Part shown: positions 1 to 11,532 of the stretch, in pieces
Layout: each line of letters starts with the position of its first letter
Numbering within the stretch: the stretch's first letter is position 1
Origin: Azadirachta indica
Taxonomy: Eukaryota > Streptophyta > Magnoliopsida > Sapindales > Meliaceae
Assembly: GCA_022749755.1 (NCBI GenBank)
Contig: CM040446.1
Span: forward strand, 3,960,966-4,024,965
Length of the DNA stretch: 64,000 bases
Direction: 5' to 3'
Made by a program: the position numbers and the translations under genes
Notes under the pieces: generated by a model
What the model saw: the letters and a program-made list of their open reading frames with translations, nothing else
The model's database searches: none
Told to the model about the DNA's origin: nothing

Positions 1-72
1 TGACTTTGTTCTGATCACATAATAAATAACTTACAATCAAAGGAAAAAAAATTACAGTAGAAAGGAGTAGGA

Positions 73-2299
73 ATGGAAAATTCAGGAGAAAATAGGCAAC
101 AATTAGAAATGTCAAAATCATCAGCTAACATTATCAGTGGATCATCAGGAGAGAACATACAATCGAATTCATCGGGAGGAAATCTTCAGTTGATAAACCA
201 AAGAAATGCGATTATTACTGGATTATTTGTGGGAGTTGCAGTCTCATACCTTTTCCTCTATCATTCAGTTAATCCCTTTGAGTTTCTTCCCAGTTATTCT
301 GCTTATGATTTCGTACCGCCTTTCACGAAGTCTCCGGTCAGTTTCTTTATCCGGATTCTTTTCTAATTTTTTATTCAGAATTTCAACCTTTTCTTACCCA
401 GATGACAGAAAACGAAATCTTCAGTGATAATTAATTTTTTTTTTCCTCATGCTGTGTCTCTGGTTAATTTGTTTTTCCTTTTTTAAGGTTTTGATCCTTC
501 AAATCGTTGTGATAATTAATTAATTCGATCTCATTCTTGCAGGCACCATCACTGGAGGGAATTCTGAAGAGAGCAGAGATGAAAAACAGGACAGTAATAA
601 TAACAACATTAAGTCAAGCATGGGCAGAGCCAAACTCAATATTTGATGTATTTTTGGAGAGTTTTAGAATGGGAAATGGAACTCGTGAGCTGTTAAATCA
701 TTTGGTGGTAGTATCATTAGACCCAAAAGCACATAATCACTGCATATCAACGCATCCTCATTGCTATGCTCTCAATACTTACGGCCTTGATTTTTCTGGC
801 TCGGAAAAATATTTTATGACCGCCGAATACTTGGAAATGATGTGGATTAGAATTCGTCTTCTAACTAATATCCTTCAATTGGGCTACAACTTCGTCTTCA
901 CGGTAAGCATCTTCTCCTTAAACATTCTACTCTCATTATAATTCTGATGTTCATGTTATACGTTGGTTGAGCAAATCTAATTTTACAAGTTAATAGTAGT
1001 AATGGTAGACCTGCTATACTCTGCTAATTAATATTATTGTGAAGTATTCTTTAATTTGTCAAAGGTGAATTAAGGAGTGACGGTCTTATTTTTCTTACTT
1101 TAAATAATAACATAGAGACTATAGAGCTTAGAAAGAGGGAGAAAAAAATTAATGGTTTATTGACTTCATAAAACGTGAGAGATTAGGCCGGAGATTGAGA
1201 CAGCAGACTGACCTTATTATCTAATAGTTTTATGGGAGATATGAACGTAATTACTAGTTAATTTTAGATAATATATAATAATATAATGGTTTACTTTTGA
1301 ACTTCAATGTAAGAGACGTCATCACATTACATTAACTATAAATGAAAGAGAAGACTAGCACCATAATTAAACCACCTTTATGTTTGTTAACTAAGGAAAT
1401 TCTCTATTTAGAGTTGAAATCTTGTTCTTTAATATCTTAAACTGTTGCCTTTTGATTTTTTTTTTTTGGGCGGAAATTGCATTTTGATATTAAATTTTGT
1501 AAAAATGTTATAGAATAAGAACATTTAGACACCCAAGGTTTTATATTTTTAGGGAAAATTGCTGTAGAACCCCCTTAGGTTTGGTTAAACTACCCACCAC
1601 CCCTTGAGATTTCAAAAATATCCTATTGTGTCCTTCCATTAACTTAAATAATGAAAAAATTCAAATTTTAGGGATAAAATAGTAAATGCTCTATCACACC
1701 ACACTTAACTCTCTCTCTTGAGTCAAATCCCTCATTAAATGTGTCTAACCTTTTCTACCAATAATGGCTAACAATATGTCGCCAATCACCATCTGTTGCC
1801 TTTATTTGACTTATCATCGACACTATTAAACTTCAAATTTCTTGATCTATACAATAGTATACTTATTTTAATTTTGCTATTAATGGTGTACAATGGCCGA
1901 CTGCGGTTGGACAGTCGTCGGATTATACATAAATCAATTTAAATTATTGCCTTAATCTACCACCAATATTTATTTAAATTTATTTATATAAAAATAAATA
2001 TTTTATTTTATATAAAATAAAAATATTAGTGTTTTGAACCACAAACTGTCACGTGAGGTTCATAAATTGCATGTGAGACCCATGTTTGATCTATGGGACC
2101 TATGTGTTCTTTCTGTCAGTCATCCAGAGGTATAATAGTAAAAACTTCATTTTTTTATCATCTTAACTAACGATAGGATGTAATAGAATTTTTTTCGGAA
2201 GTAAAAAGTATTTCAACCAAACTTGACAGGGTCTAGAGTAATTTTTCTTTTTATCTGTAAGTCACGAGTTAAGGTTATTCTCAAGCAATTCCCCCTCGT

Positions 2300-2330
<31 letters not shown>

Positions 2331-5075
2331 CAGATATATACCTAATTTATTGAAAGTCATCACTCTAATCAATTTAAAGACAATTGTTAAATTTAAAAAA
2401 ATCAGGGGTAAAATAGGTTCTGTACCTATTTTATTTTTTAAAAATTATTATTGGCCTTGGTGGCTGCACTTAGGCAGCCTTAGTGGCCGTGCACAAGGCT
2501 TGAGGCCAAGGCAGCGCGAATGTTGCCTTGGCCATGGCTTGGCGACACTAACGCTATTGCCTTGGATGCGCACCGTCAGCACGCAAGATAACCTTTGCCG
2601 TTGCCTCCATCTCATCTCCACCTCCATTTGCCGCCATCAGGATGTAGATCTAGGTTTTTATGTTTAATTATAATAAGGGCAAATTAGTAATCTCATAATA
2701 TTCTCTTAGACTTAACAGCAAGTTATTATTATTTGGAGGTAGAGTAATGCCTTTCACAAAATTGTATGTTTCTCTAATATATGCCAATAAATTTGGGGGT
2801 AAAACTAAAAATAACCCATCAACTTGTATTGAATATGTTCTTTTAACTCTTTTGCAACTGATTTTAGATAGTTTAGCGTATCAAGTTTTAGAGTTTGTTT
2901 GGTAGTATTGTAGATTGTAAAATAATTAATTACTTTTATTGTATAAAAGAAATAATCATCCGTAAGAAGAATTAATCAAGCATTTTGGTAAAGTTATTTC
3001 AAACTGTAACGTGAATTTAAAAAATAGTTTATACGCACTTGACAAATTTAATTGCTAAAAAATTATGATAATGCAAATGATCAAAATATACACAATAACT
3101 AATAATTATCTTACACACATATATTTGAAATTATTTAAAAGGATGAATCGTATTTCTAAAACTAGATTTTGAAAGGTAATCTTTTACATAATTCTCAAAC
3201 TCCACTTAAGGATGCAGTGCTCTAATTTGCCGTAGAATATGTCGATGTTGACCAAAGTAATTTTAGAAAAAATTTTTATTAATCATTTAAAATAATTTTT
3301 GGATACTTAAAATTACTTTTAACTAATACCCCAAAACAAACTCTTATATACACAGAGGGTCCAAATTAATTCATTATTACAAGAATAATATAGTAACTTG
3401 AAAGGAATTAAGGACGTATCTGTTGCAAATGCACAGACTAAATTCTTTATCATTTGATTATTGCAAATCTCTTCGTTTATATAAGCATCTTTATTTCTTC
3501 TAATCTTGCTTTTTTGAATTAAAATTATAACAGGATGCAGATATTGTGTGGCTTCAAAACCCATTTCAACACTTTTACCCAGATGCAGATTTCCAAATTG
3601 CCTGCGACAGATACTTAGGCAACCCATATGATCTTAAAAATAGACCAAATGGAGGATTCAATTATGTAAAATCCAACAATCGAACAATCGAATTTTACAA
3701 GTACTGGTACGCTTCCAGGAAGAGTCATCCAGGCTTACACGATCAAGATGTTCTTAACAAGATCAAATTTCATCCATACATCAGAGAAATTGGAGTCAAA
3801 ATTATGTTTTTGGACACCAAATACATTGCTGGATTCTGTGAAGTTAGCAGAGATTTTAACGCAGTTTGTACCATGCATGCCAATTGTTGTTTCGGCCTCC
3901 AAGCCAAAATTCGTGATCTTAAACTTGTGCTTCAGGATTGGAAAACCTTTATGGAATTGCCTCCTAACGAGAAATCACTTCAACGATCTTGGAGTGTTCC
4001 CAACAATTGCAGGTAATTAAACTGGTCATAGTTAACCCCTAGCTAAGTGGACATTTTCTCAAACAATGAGGTCCTAACTGATGTTTTTTCTCTAACCTAT
4101 AGTTAGTATATAATTGGTCAGAAAAAAGGGACTTAAATGAAATATTCCGTTTATGTTTTAAATTTGTTGGAATCAAATTAGAACTAAAATACATTTATTT
4201 AGTCTTACTACGTAATTTTTTTTTTATCAAAATAGTATTAGTTTTACATAGTTTATTTTTATTTTTAAGTTTATATTAATTTATTATTTAAGTTTATATA
4301 AAAACATGTCTTATGTACTTATTTTAATCATATTTAACATAATTAAATATAATATTTCATTTTTTTTTTTTATGTGGTATTAGAACCGAAAGTCACTTCT
4401 ATTTTTTCTTTGTCTGATATCTTGTTCAACGCGTGCATCACGGGCCTATCCTAGCCTAGGTATTTTTTTTCTTCGCCGTAGCCGAGTATTCTTTTCTTCT
4501 TTTACAAATTTTTCCCGACCACTAGAAGATCATTGCTGCCGCCACCTGTTGTTGTTGTTTCGATTACTTTCGTCAGCAACTGAGGCCATCATCGGATTCC
4601 TCTCTTAGTTTCTGATCAAGTTTTTTCCAGCCTCCTGGATTTTCATCACAATTACTATGGAATTCTCTCATCATTTCAGCTACGTACTTCAAGATTCTTG
4701 TATCTTTTCAGCTGCGCTATGCATCTTCAACGAAAAAACTCAAATTTGTTCTGCCATCTTAAATCTTTGAAGAGTTAAATAAAGTCATAGTTATTTATTT
4801 TTCATTATATTTAGTCCTATTGAGCAAATTTTGTACAAATTATTTTCTTTTTGGCAACGCTATGTTTATATATATCTCAATTTAATTAATCTAGAATAGA
4901 TAGATTATACATGTATTTGTAATATACAAAGAAGAAGTAGATTTTTTGTTGAAGTAGTATTCATTTTTTCTAAGTTTCTTTGATTTGTCTTAGTTTACTG
5001 TTGGTTTATTTATTTCTCATATGTATTTATTTTCTCGTTGTAAACAGTCTCTCAGCATTCCATCCTCCTCCATAA
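73..5075 (+). CDS. Nucleotide-diphospho-sugar transferase, At4g15970-like, tandem copy 1
   Basis: Exons read as 73-336, 543-902, 3534-4012 and a short last exon from about 5048 to the TAA at 5073-5075, giving about 376 residues. Phases fit for exons 1-3 (0, 0, 2); the last exon is uncertain. A short cytosolic tail is followed by one membrane anchor (about residues 45-66) and then the Nucleotid_trans (PF03407) catalytic region. Conserved blocks include VVSLDPKAH, HPHCYAL, MMWIRIR and the DAD metal/sugar-nucleotide motif (D209-D211) in DADIVWLQNPFQHF. This fits a type II Golgi glycosyltransferase; donor and acceptor are unknown. The gene at 6458-8310 is a close paralogue with the same intron positions. 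Odd points: intron 2 is 2.6 kb against 84 bp in the paralogue and carries mobile elements, and the C-terminal exon does not align in frame with the paralogue, so the last residues may be altered. Confidence 0.82.
1552..2247. mobile_element. Non-autonomous DNA transposon with long imperfect terminal inverted repeats
   Basis: The left end (GGGAAAATTGCTGTAGA..., then AGGTTTGGTTAAACTAC) matches the reverse complement of the right end (GAAAAATTACTCTAGA..., then AAGTTTGGTTGAAATACT). The match continues imperfectly for about 100 bp inward. TTTTTA abuts both ends, which is too short for the 9-bp duplication expected of a Mutator-like element. The long inverted repeats suggest a MULE-type MITE, but the family is not settled. 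It lies inside intron 2 of the first glycosyltransferase gene. Confidence 0.6.
2307..2330. repeat. (AT)12 microsatellite
   Basis: Uninterrupted AT dinucleotides within intron 2 of the first glycosyltransferase gene. Confidence 0.9.
2450..2660. other. GC-rich block inside an AT-rich intron
   Basis: About 210 bp of much higher GC content than its surroundings, with several copies of CCTTGG/GGCCTTGG and GGCAGC-like words and partial inverted symmetry (TTGGCCTTGG... and CCTTGGCCATGG). A 105-codon reading frame runs through it, but I recognise no domain. Base composition unlike its neighbours, next to transposon ends, suggests captured or transposed DNA rather than intron of local origin. Confidence 0.5.
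2891..3343. mobile_element. Tourist/PIF-Harbinger-like MITE
   Basis: This 453-bp element starts GAGTTTGTTTGG and ends with the inverted match (reverse complement GAGTTTGTTTTGG). The first 10 bases are identical and partial similarity continues inward. TTA stands directly outside each end (2888-2890 and 3344-3346), the 3-bp target duplication typical of PIF/Harbinger elements. No coding capacity is seen. It lies in intron 2 of the first glycosyltransferase gene, about 190 bp before exon 3. Confidence 0.72.
4374..4770 (+). other. Possible retroelement remnant with primer-binding-site-like sequence
   Basis: TGGTATTAGAACC at 4375-4387 resembles the plant retrotransposon primer-binding site complementary to initiator-Met tRNA (TGGTATCAGAGC), with changes. 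It is followed by about 380 bp of richer composition including an ATG-initiated short frame near 4658. No LTR border or gag/pol motif was identified. It sits in intron 3 of the first glycosyltransferase gene and has no counterpart in the paralogue. Confidence 0.3.
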
Positions 5076-6457
5076 GCGCCCGAGTATGATTCACAGTCAC
5101 AGGCAACCAGCAATATATAACACAGTGCCTTGCCTTAAGTTTAATTAATTAGTTTACAAAGGTAAAGTTTAGACAGACAGCCAGCCAATCCTTAATTTTC
5201 TTCTTTTCTCAAGAACAATATATTCTAGATTTATTTAGTGAAAGACTTCAGTAGAACAGTTATAGTAAAATTATTTAATAAAAATGTACACATATTTTAA
5301 ATATTTTTTCTCATCATCATTATATATTACTCTTATTATAGATTAAGTTAAAGTTAAGTGTATATGCAGCAACAATTGATTAGATAAATATTGTCTTATT
5401 GAATTGATGGAGTTTCCAGATCATTGAAATGCAACAGTGAATTGAAAAGTCTTGATCTCTATAACCATATTCATGTTGATTTTATTTGTTTATTCAATCA
5501 AGACTAATGTAGCAGATGATTACGTATCTTGAATATTATTCAATTTGTCATTATGTTCTCTAATTTTCAAATATTCTAGATAATATTACTGTGACCACAA
5601 ATTCATTTTCTACATAAATAATTGTTTAATCAGCAAGTGGAATGATGCAATGGCTTAATGAAGGTCATTTTCCTTTATATTTGGAGTCTTAATCCCAAAA
5701 CCCAACGTCAATGATATGTATCTGTTAAAATAGTTTGAATATTTGGCTTCACTTTGAGTTATATATACTCTAATTGTATATCAACAACCAGGACTCGAAT
5801 AAATGTGAAGATTAGTAATAAATTATTACTAAAGTATTAAGTAGACATTAATTTTTATTGGGAATCACTAATTTTTCAGTAACATTTGACATTTTGTAAG
5901 TTTATTCCAAAATAATTATAACTTCTACGAATCTAATGATACTTGGCATAAGTTATAATAATATGAGGTTGAAATGCTTATAATAATATGATCACTAATT
6001 TTTCCTTCAATTTCTTACACTTATTATAACTATAAAATTTAGAATATTTAAAGTGTAAAAATTTACAAGATCTAGTGTTAAAGATTTTCCAAAAGTGCAA
6101 TTTTTGTTCCCTATATTTGAACAGATTTAGTTGAAATACTTTTATTTATATATAGGCCACAAAAATAGTAATAGGGTGCAAAAAGGATACATAAATAAAT
6201 AAAATTTAAGTATTATTATAAACTTTATTTAATTTTATTATTTTGCAGTAATTGTATTACTGTTTCAGGCAATATGCTTGCACCTAACCTATGCCATTTA
6301 TATATTTGCACTCTTGGAAAGTCATTTATATCATATATTGTAAAGTTTTAACCATTAAATATCTAAGATGTATAGTCAGTTGAATGAAATTAAGATAAAA
6401 TCTCAAACCTTACCATCTAATTGAGTTTAGAATTGTTATTGAACATATATAAAAAAA
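5076..6457. other. Intergenic spacer between the two glycosyltransferase paralogues
   Basis: AT-rich. The first 100 bp still show patchy similarity to the last exon and 3' region of the paralogue (CACAGGCAA... words), so the 3' UTR of copy 1 probably continues here. The remainder should hold the promoter of copy 2. A CATATATAAAAA stretch lies only about 12 bp before its ATG, too close to be a normal TATA box. No other gene is seen. Confidence 0.6.
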
Positions 6458-8310
6458 ATGTCAGATCGATATGCAAAGATGAGAGCATCTGATTCTTCTT
6501 CACGCAAAAATTATCAGCAGATATACCTAAGAAATGTAATAGCTACTGTGTTATTTTTAGGAGTTGCAGTCTCATTACTTTCCATCTATCATTCTGCTTA
6601 TTATCCCATTGTTTTTCAGCCAAGTTATTATGCTTATCGTCATGATTTTATACAGCCATTAATGAAGTCTCAGGTCAGTTTTTTTATACGAAATTCTTCT
6701 CTGTTTTTTATTCAAATTTCGAGTTTTTCTTCTCCAATATTAATTTACAGTAATTCATTCTCATTCTTGCAGCCATCATCATTAGAGGGAATTCTGAAAA
6801 AGGCAAAGATGAAACACAAGACAGTAATAATAATAACATTAAGTGAAGCATGGGCAGAGCCAAACTCAATATTTGATATATTTATGGAGAGTTTTAGAGT
6901 GGGAAATGGTACTCGTGAGCTGTTAAATCATTTGGTGGTAGTATCATTAGACTCAAAAGCACATGCTCACTGCTCAGCAATGCATCCTCATTGCTATGCT
7001 CTGGACAATTCTGGCATTGATTTTTCTGGCTCTGGAAAATATTTTATGAGCTCCGATTACCTGGAAATGATGTGGATTAGAATTCGTCTTCTTACTACTA
7101 TCCTTCAATTGGGCTACAACTTTGTCTTCACCGTATGTTTTTCTCCTCCTTTTGATAATCTTGTTTATTTGCTCTAATCTAATCTTTGTATATATATATA
7201 TATATATGTACTCCAGGATGCAGATATCTTGTGGCTTCGAAACCCGTTTCAACATTTTTACCCAGATGGAGATTTCCAAATTGCTTGCGACTTTTTCTTT
7301 GGCAAACCGTATGATTTAAGAAATCTACCAAATGGAGGATTTAATTATGTGAAATCCAACAATCAAACAATCGAGTTATACAAGTTCTGGTACTCTTCCA
7401 GGAAGAATTATCCAGGCTTACACGATCAAGATGTTCTTAACAAGATCAAATTCGATCCATTCATCCGAGAAATTGGAGTCAATATAAGCTTTTTGGACAC
7501 CAAATATATTGCTGGATTTTGTCATAAGAAGAAGACAGATATTAACACAGTTTGTACCATGCATGCAAATTGTTGTCCTGACCTGCAAGCCAAAATTCGT
7601 GATCTTAAAGTTGTCCTTCGTAATTGGAAAACGTTTATGGAGTTGTCTCCCAGGGCCAGGGAGAAATCACTTCAACCATCTTGGAGTACAGTTCCCAAAT
7701 ATTGCCGGTAATAAAATTCCTTTCCTTTCAACTCATTTGTTCATTTCATACATAACCTTTCTTTTTAAGTTACATAAATATAAATCAATATAGTGTGAGA
7801 AAGATTATGTATCACCTTCAAATTTTATTAGTTAGATTAACTGGTACCCACTTAACATATCATTTATTGATAAATATTAATGAAATTTCATGAAATTGGA
7901 GACGTATCAACCTTTTTTTTTTTTTGGGTCTCCAGTGTTAATAGTCATTAATATTCTATTGACATTTTTTGTCCATTCAAAATTCAAAATTTTTGGTATT
8001 CAAAATTGTTGCTATCGGATTCTGGCACCTACAATTATTGGACTAGTGATCAAATTGGTCGTAGCCCTAGGTGGATCTATTTTAAAAGAATAAGGGCTTA
8101 AGTGACAAGTTTTCCGTAGCCTATAGTTTATGATATAGTTTTTCAAACAAGAGGGACTTAAATGAAAATTTTCCTTCACGTTTTATGCTTCAAAACATTG
8201 TTTGTGCTTTAATAACATTTATTTTTCTTCTTGTGAACAGTTTCCCTCCTATTGAAGTGCATAAAAATGTTTCACAGGCAATCAACGACAACACAAAGCG
8301 TACTCCTTAA
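6458..8310 (+). CDS. Nucleotide-diphospho-sugar transferase, At4g15970-like, tandem copy 2
   Basis: Exons 6458-6673, 6773-7132, 7217-7707 and 8241-8310 (TAA) join in phases 0, 0 and 2 to give 378 residues. A membrane anchor (about residues 25-46) is followed by the Nucleotid_trans (PF03407) region, with VVSLDSKAH, HPHCYAL, MMWIRIR and the DAD motif at D193-D195. The C-terminus ends ...NDNTKRTP. The likely role is a Golgi type II glycosyltransferase; substrates cannot be read from the sequence. It is the more compact copy of the tandem pair, with introns of 99, 84 and 533 bp against 206, 2631 and about 1035 bp in copy 1. Intron 1 is a multiple of three and has no in-frame stop, so its retention would insert 33 residues without breaking the frame. 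Confidence 0.88.
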
Positions 8311-9019
8311 ATTGAAGAACTGTTTTTGAAAACTATCCTGAAATTATTTAGGAGACAAAAATTTAAGTACGAACGGTTGTAATACTTTTTGTGTCTTAAT
8401 TTCTTTTTCAGTTATGTTATCATTGTTATGATTGATTATTGTCAAATTAACATATATGTAATAAAAATTTATTAAATAATATCGTACATCCATTCATCTA
8501 GATTCTAGACCTTCCATCAAGTTTTTGACCACAGTATTATCGCTTGAGCCATGTGGATGTTATTTATTTTATTTAACCAAGTTTCATGTAACACGTGATT
8601 AAGTACTTTGAACAATTATTCACTTTGTAACAGTGTTCCCCACTCTTCAAAGATTCTAGATAGTGTTATAATGAACACAAATTTAGTAAGCGGAAAATAT
8701 CAATTGATTGAGGTCATCTTCTTCACATATTTGGAGTCTCGATCTCAACGCCAACATTAATAATATTGTTGTTGTCCACTTTCAGTAATGGATTCAAACT
8801 ATTCCAGGTGGAAATATTTAGTTCCCCGGTCTTTCATTTTCCACATCTTGAGTCGAGCATCTCACTCTCTCGGGAGGCATATACTTCACCAAATAAATGC
8901 AAGTTGGAAAAAATGCTTCTTGAACATTATCAACATACATTTATGTTCAAATAGTTGAAATCAATTTTCTTTGCGCCTGTAATTAGTGTGCATAATATAA
9001 CCCTCTAATTCCTTTGACA
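8311..9019. other. Spacer between convergent genes
   Basis: AT-rich sequence expected to contain the 3' UTR of the second glycosyltransferase. Short open frames occur but none shows recognisable protein features. Confidence 0.5.
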
Positions 9020-11532
9020 TCAACCCACCACGCCCTTCTGGTTCTGGGTCAATTGTGCAGTCCATATAGCCATCTCAATAGCTTTCCTAATGACTTGCTC
9101 AGTACATTTTAGAGTGTATTTACTGCACACAGCGATTACAGTAGTTAATAAACTTGACTTTTAATAGACAGTTAAAAAGTTGTCACACTTTCACATCAAG
9201 TTCCAGCATAAAACAAACCCCTATTTCTGCTCTCCATGAATTATTAGCTGATAATATAAAATGGCAAGGGAAAGTAGGCTTTGATGATGAAAACCATTGG
9301 CGTTAGTAACCAAACCCTCCATGCCATGATGATTGCTCTTGACTGGCAATGGCCACAAGCCTCTGCTCAACTTCTTATGTCTGCACCCTGCATACGACAG
9401 CCAATTTTCCCTGCTAAAGACCCAATCACCAGAGGTTCCCATTTAATTCAGGCAAAGTGGTCACTGAAGCCCCTCAGACTATGCCTAGCCCAGAGCTAGA
9501 TTACAGAACTAGTAAGAGTGGGCGGCAGCAGCACGACCAGCAGCTAAGCAGATGGGTGATAAGCACTCCTAGAAAAGCAAAATACAGTGATGTATCATGG
9601 AACAGCGCGGTGGAGAATGCAACACCGTAGTTTCCACACAAGTAGGAACAAGTTTGCAAGTTCCTTGTACCAATATAAGTTAGCTTAAAGCAATGGCAAA
9701 AATTTCAGAAATCAAACATAAGGAAATAAATCATATTCAGTTCATTTGTCAGCTTCTCATAAGAAGGGATCAAACCTTTAAAACAAAAGCTGACAATAAG
9801 TAACACCCATGTGCCAGTGTGACCCCACTAGTTAACAGCGCAAGTCGGCAAGGAAACCCTGATAAAAATAACTCTTCCTGTCAGAAGCTCAAAGAAGATA
9901 TGTCCAAGTTTGACAAAACATTGGTTTCACAATCAAAATAAATGGCTGCACAGGAAAACAATCCACAAATATCTTTCACTGGAATAGTCATTGTGAAGCC
10001 TGCACAATCCACAAATTCCTGTGATGTAGTATCCCAAGATGATCTCTGATATAAAAGCACAGAAAAACAATTTTTGTTATTTGCATAATATTTCCTTTAA
10101 GCAATCCATGCATAACCTTACTCTGTATATAGGACCAGAGCAGTAATTTTTTCGATTCCCACACATTGGAAGTATTTTGGTGATTTACTTGAATCTATGT
10201 TAAGTTATTAGGTGGTGCATTTCATTACTGTTGAGCAATTATATTTCATCTGAAAGTTAGATGCGGATAAACTATGGAACTAACAGATGTTTAGGAATTA
10301 TACTCTCTGTGACACTCATGTTTATCAGTTAGTTCAAAGTCAATGTCAAGACATTGAAAACATTTGAGACCTACAGCAATTCTTACTATGGATTAGCAAA
10401 CACTATGTTCAGTCTCACCAATCTATTTGACATAGCAAAATGAGAAGTGCTTAAGATTTTCCAGCACAAAACCAAGTACATTGCTCATCATTTCAATCAA
10501 AATATGTTTCTCAACTACAAACATTTTAGCAAATATGTACAACTAAAAAGGGAATACTATGAGAAGCACTGTTATTCTCTAACAAGATTGGCTCCAAATA
10601 TGCATATCCAAATGATATCATAAGTGCTTTCATGAATAAGTTTCCACAGAGATACTACTCATATACAACACACAAGATGATGTGTTTTCATGCGTAAGTT
10701 TGCCCTTCAATTATGAAGCGTTTCCAGAATACTTTTATTTGCTGGCCAACCAAAATGGAACGAACAAACGTCACTGAATACTTGGCTGTAAAGATAAAGT
10801 TTTGATGCAGAAAAGGGGAAATATCAAAATAGGAATTATTAAAAAGAACAAAGATGATAGTTTAAATAGCAAACGGAAAAGCCTTTCAGATCAGATTTTA
10901 AAAGAACATACCAACAACTCAAGATCATTCAGCAAAATTTTCCATATGAAAATTTTTTTTTTTTCCAAAGTAGCAAATGTACGCTTGTCTTGACAGTTTT
11001 TGAAGTTCAATTCGAAGATCATCTAGTCAGAGTTACCCTTGATATACTTACTTGTGGCTTTCTTTTTCTATTTTTTTTCTTTTCTAACCAGAAATGTAAC
11101 ATGCATCAATTTAAATCAAGTTTAATGTATATTAAAGAAACACTTAAATGCGACATGGGAAACTTTGGGTGCAACATACCAATAAAAGTAATTTCTGTAG
11201 TGACAGTGGTGTTCGTTGGCTCCACAACTCCAAGGCGGCTCACAATGATATGAGCGCTTGATACCCAAGCATTGAGCATAAATGGACTTGACATGAGTCC
11301 TTGGCCACTCAACACCTATTCCAATGGAAATCGTCTCAAACAATGTTATACGTGAATTATCTAACAGCATTATGCTTAAATTCAATGCCTAAACAACACG
11401 GTGCTAAAACATCAAACCAGGAAGAAGTTTTAAACGTACAAATAATATTTACCAGCAGGATATAACCAGTGAGCTTCTCTGCCCATGGTGGGGGAGGGGA
11501 AGCTTATATGGCAGCAACAGCCAACAATTCAT
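9020..11532 (-). other. Long 3' flank of the PPR gene, possibly spliced 3' UTR, with a coding-like island
   Basis: This 2.5 kb has a more balanced, transcript-like composition than the AT-rich spacers elsewhere, but I find no recognisable protein domain. On the minus strand, about 9020-9150 is open for some 44 codons and ends at TGA (9020-9022), with a protein-like stretch EQVIRKAIEMAIWTAQL. I cannot assign it. Either the PPR transcript has an intron-bearing 3' UTR, or a small unrecognised or decayed gene lies here. Confidence 0.35.

Noticed and set aside
2350..2667. 105-codon plus-strand frame
   Set aside because: It crosses AT-rich intron and the GC-rich block with no domain and an implausible start; treated as non-coding.
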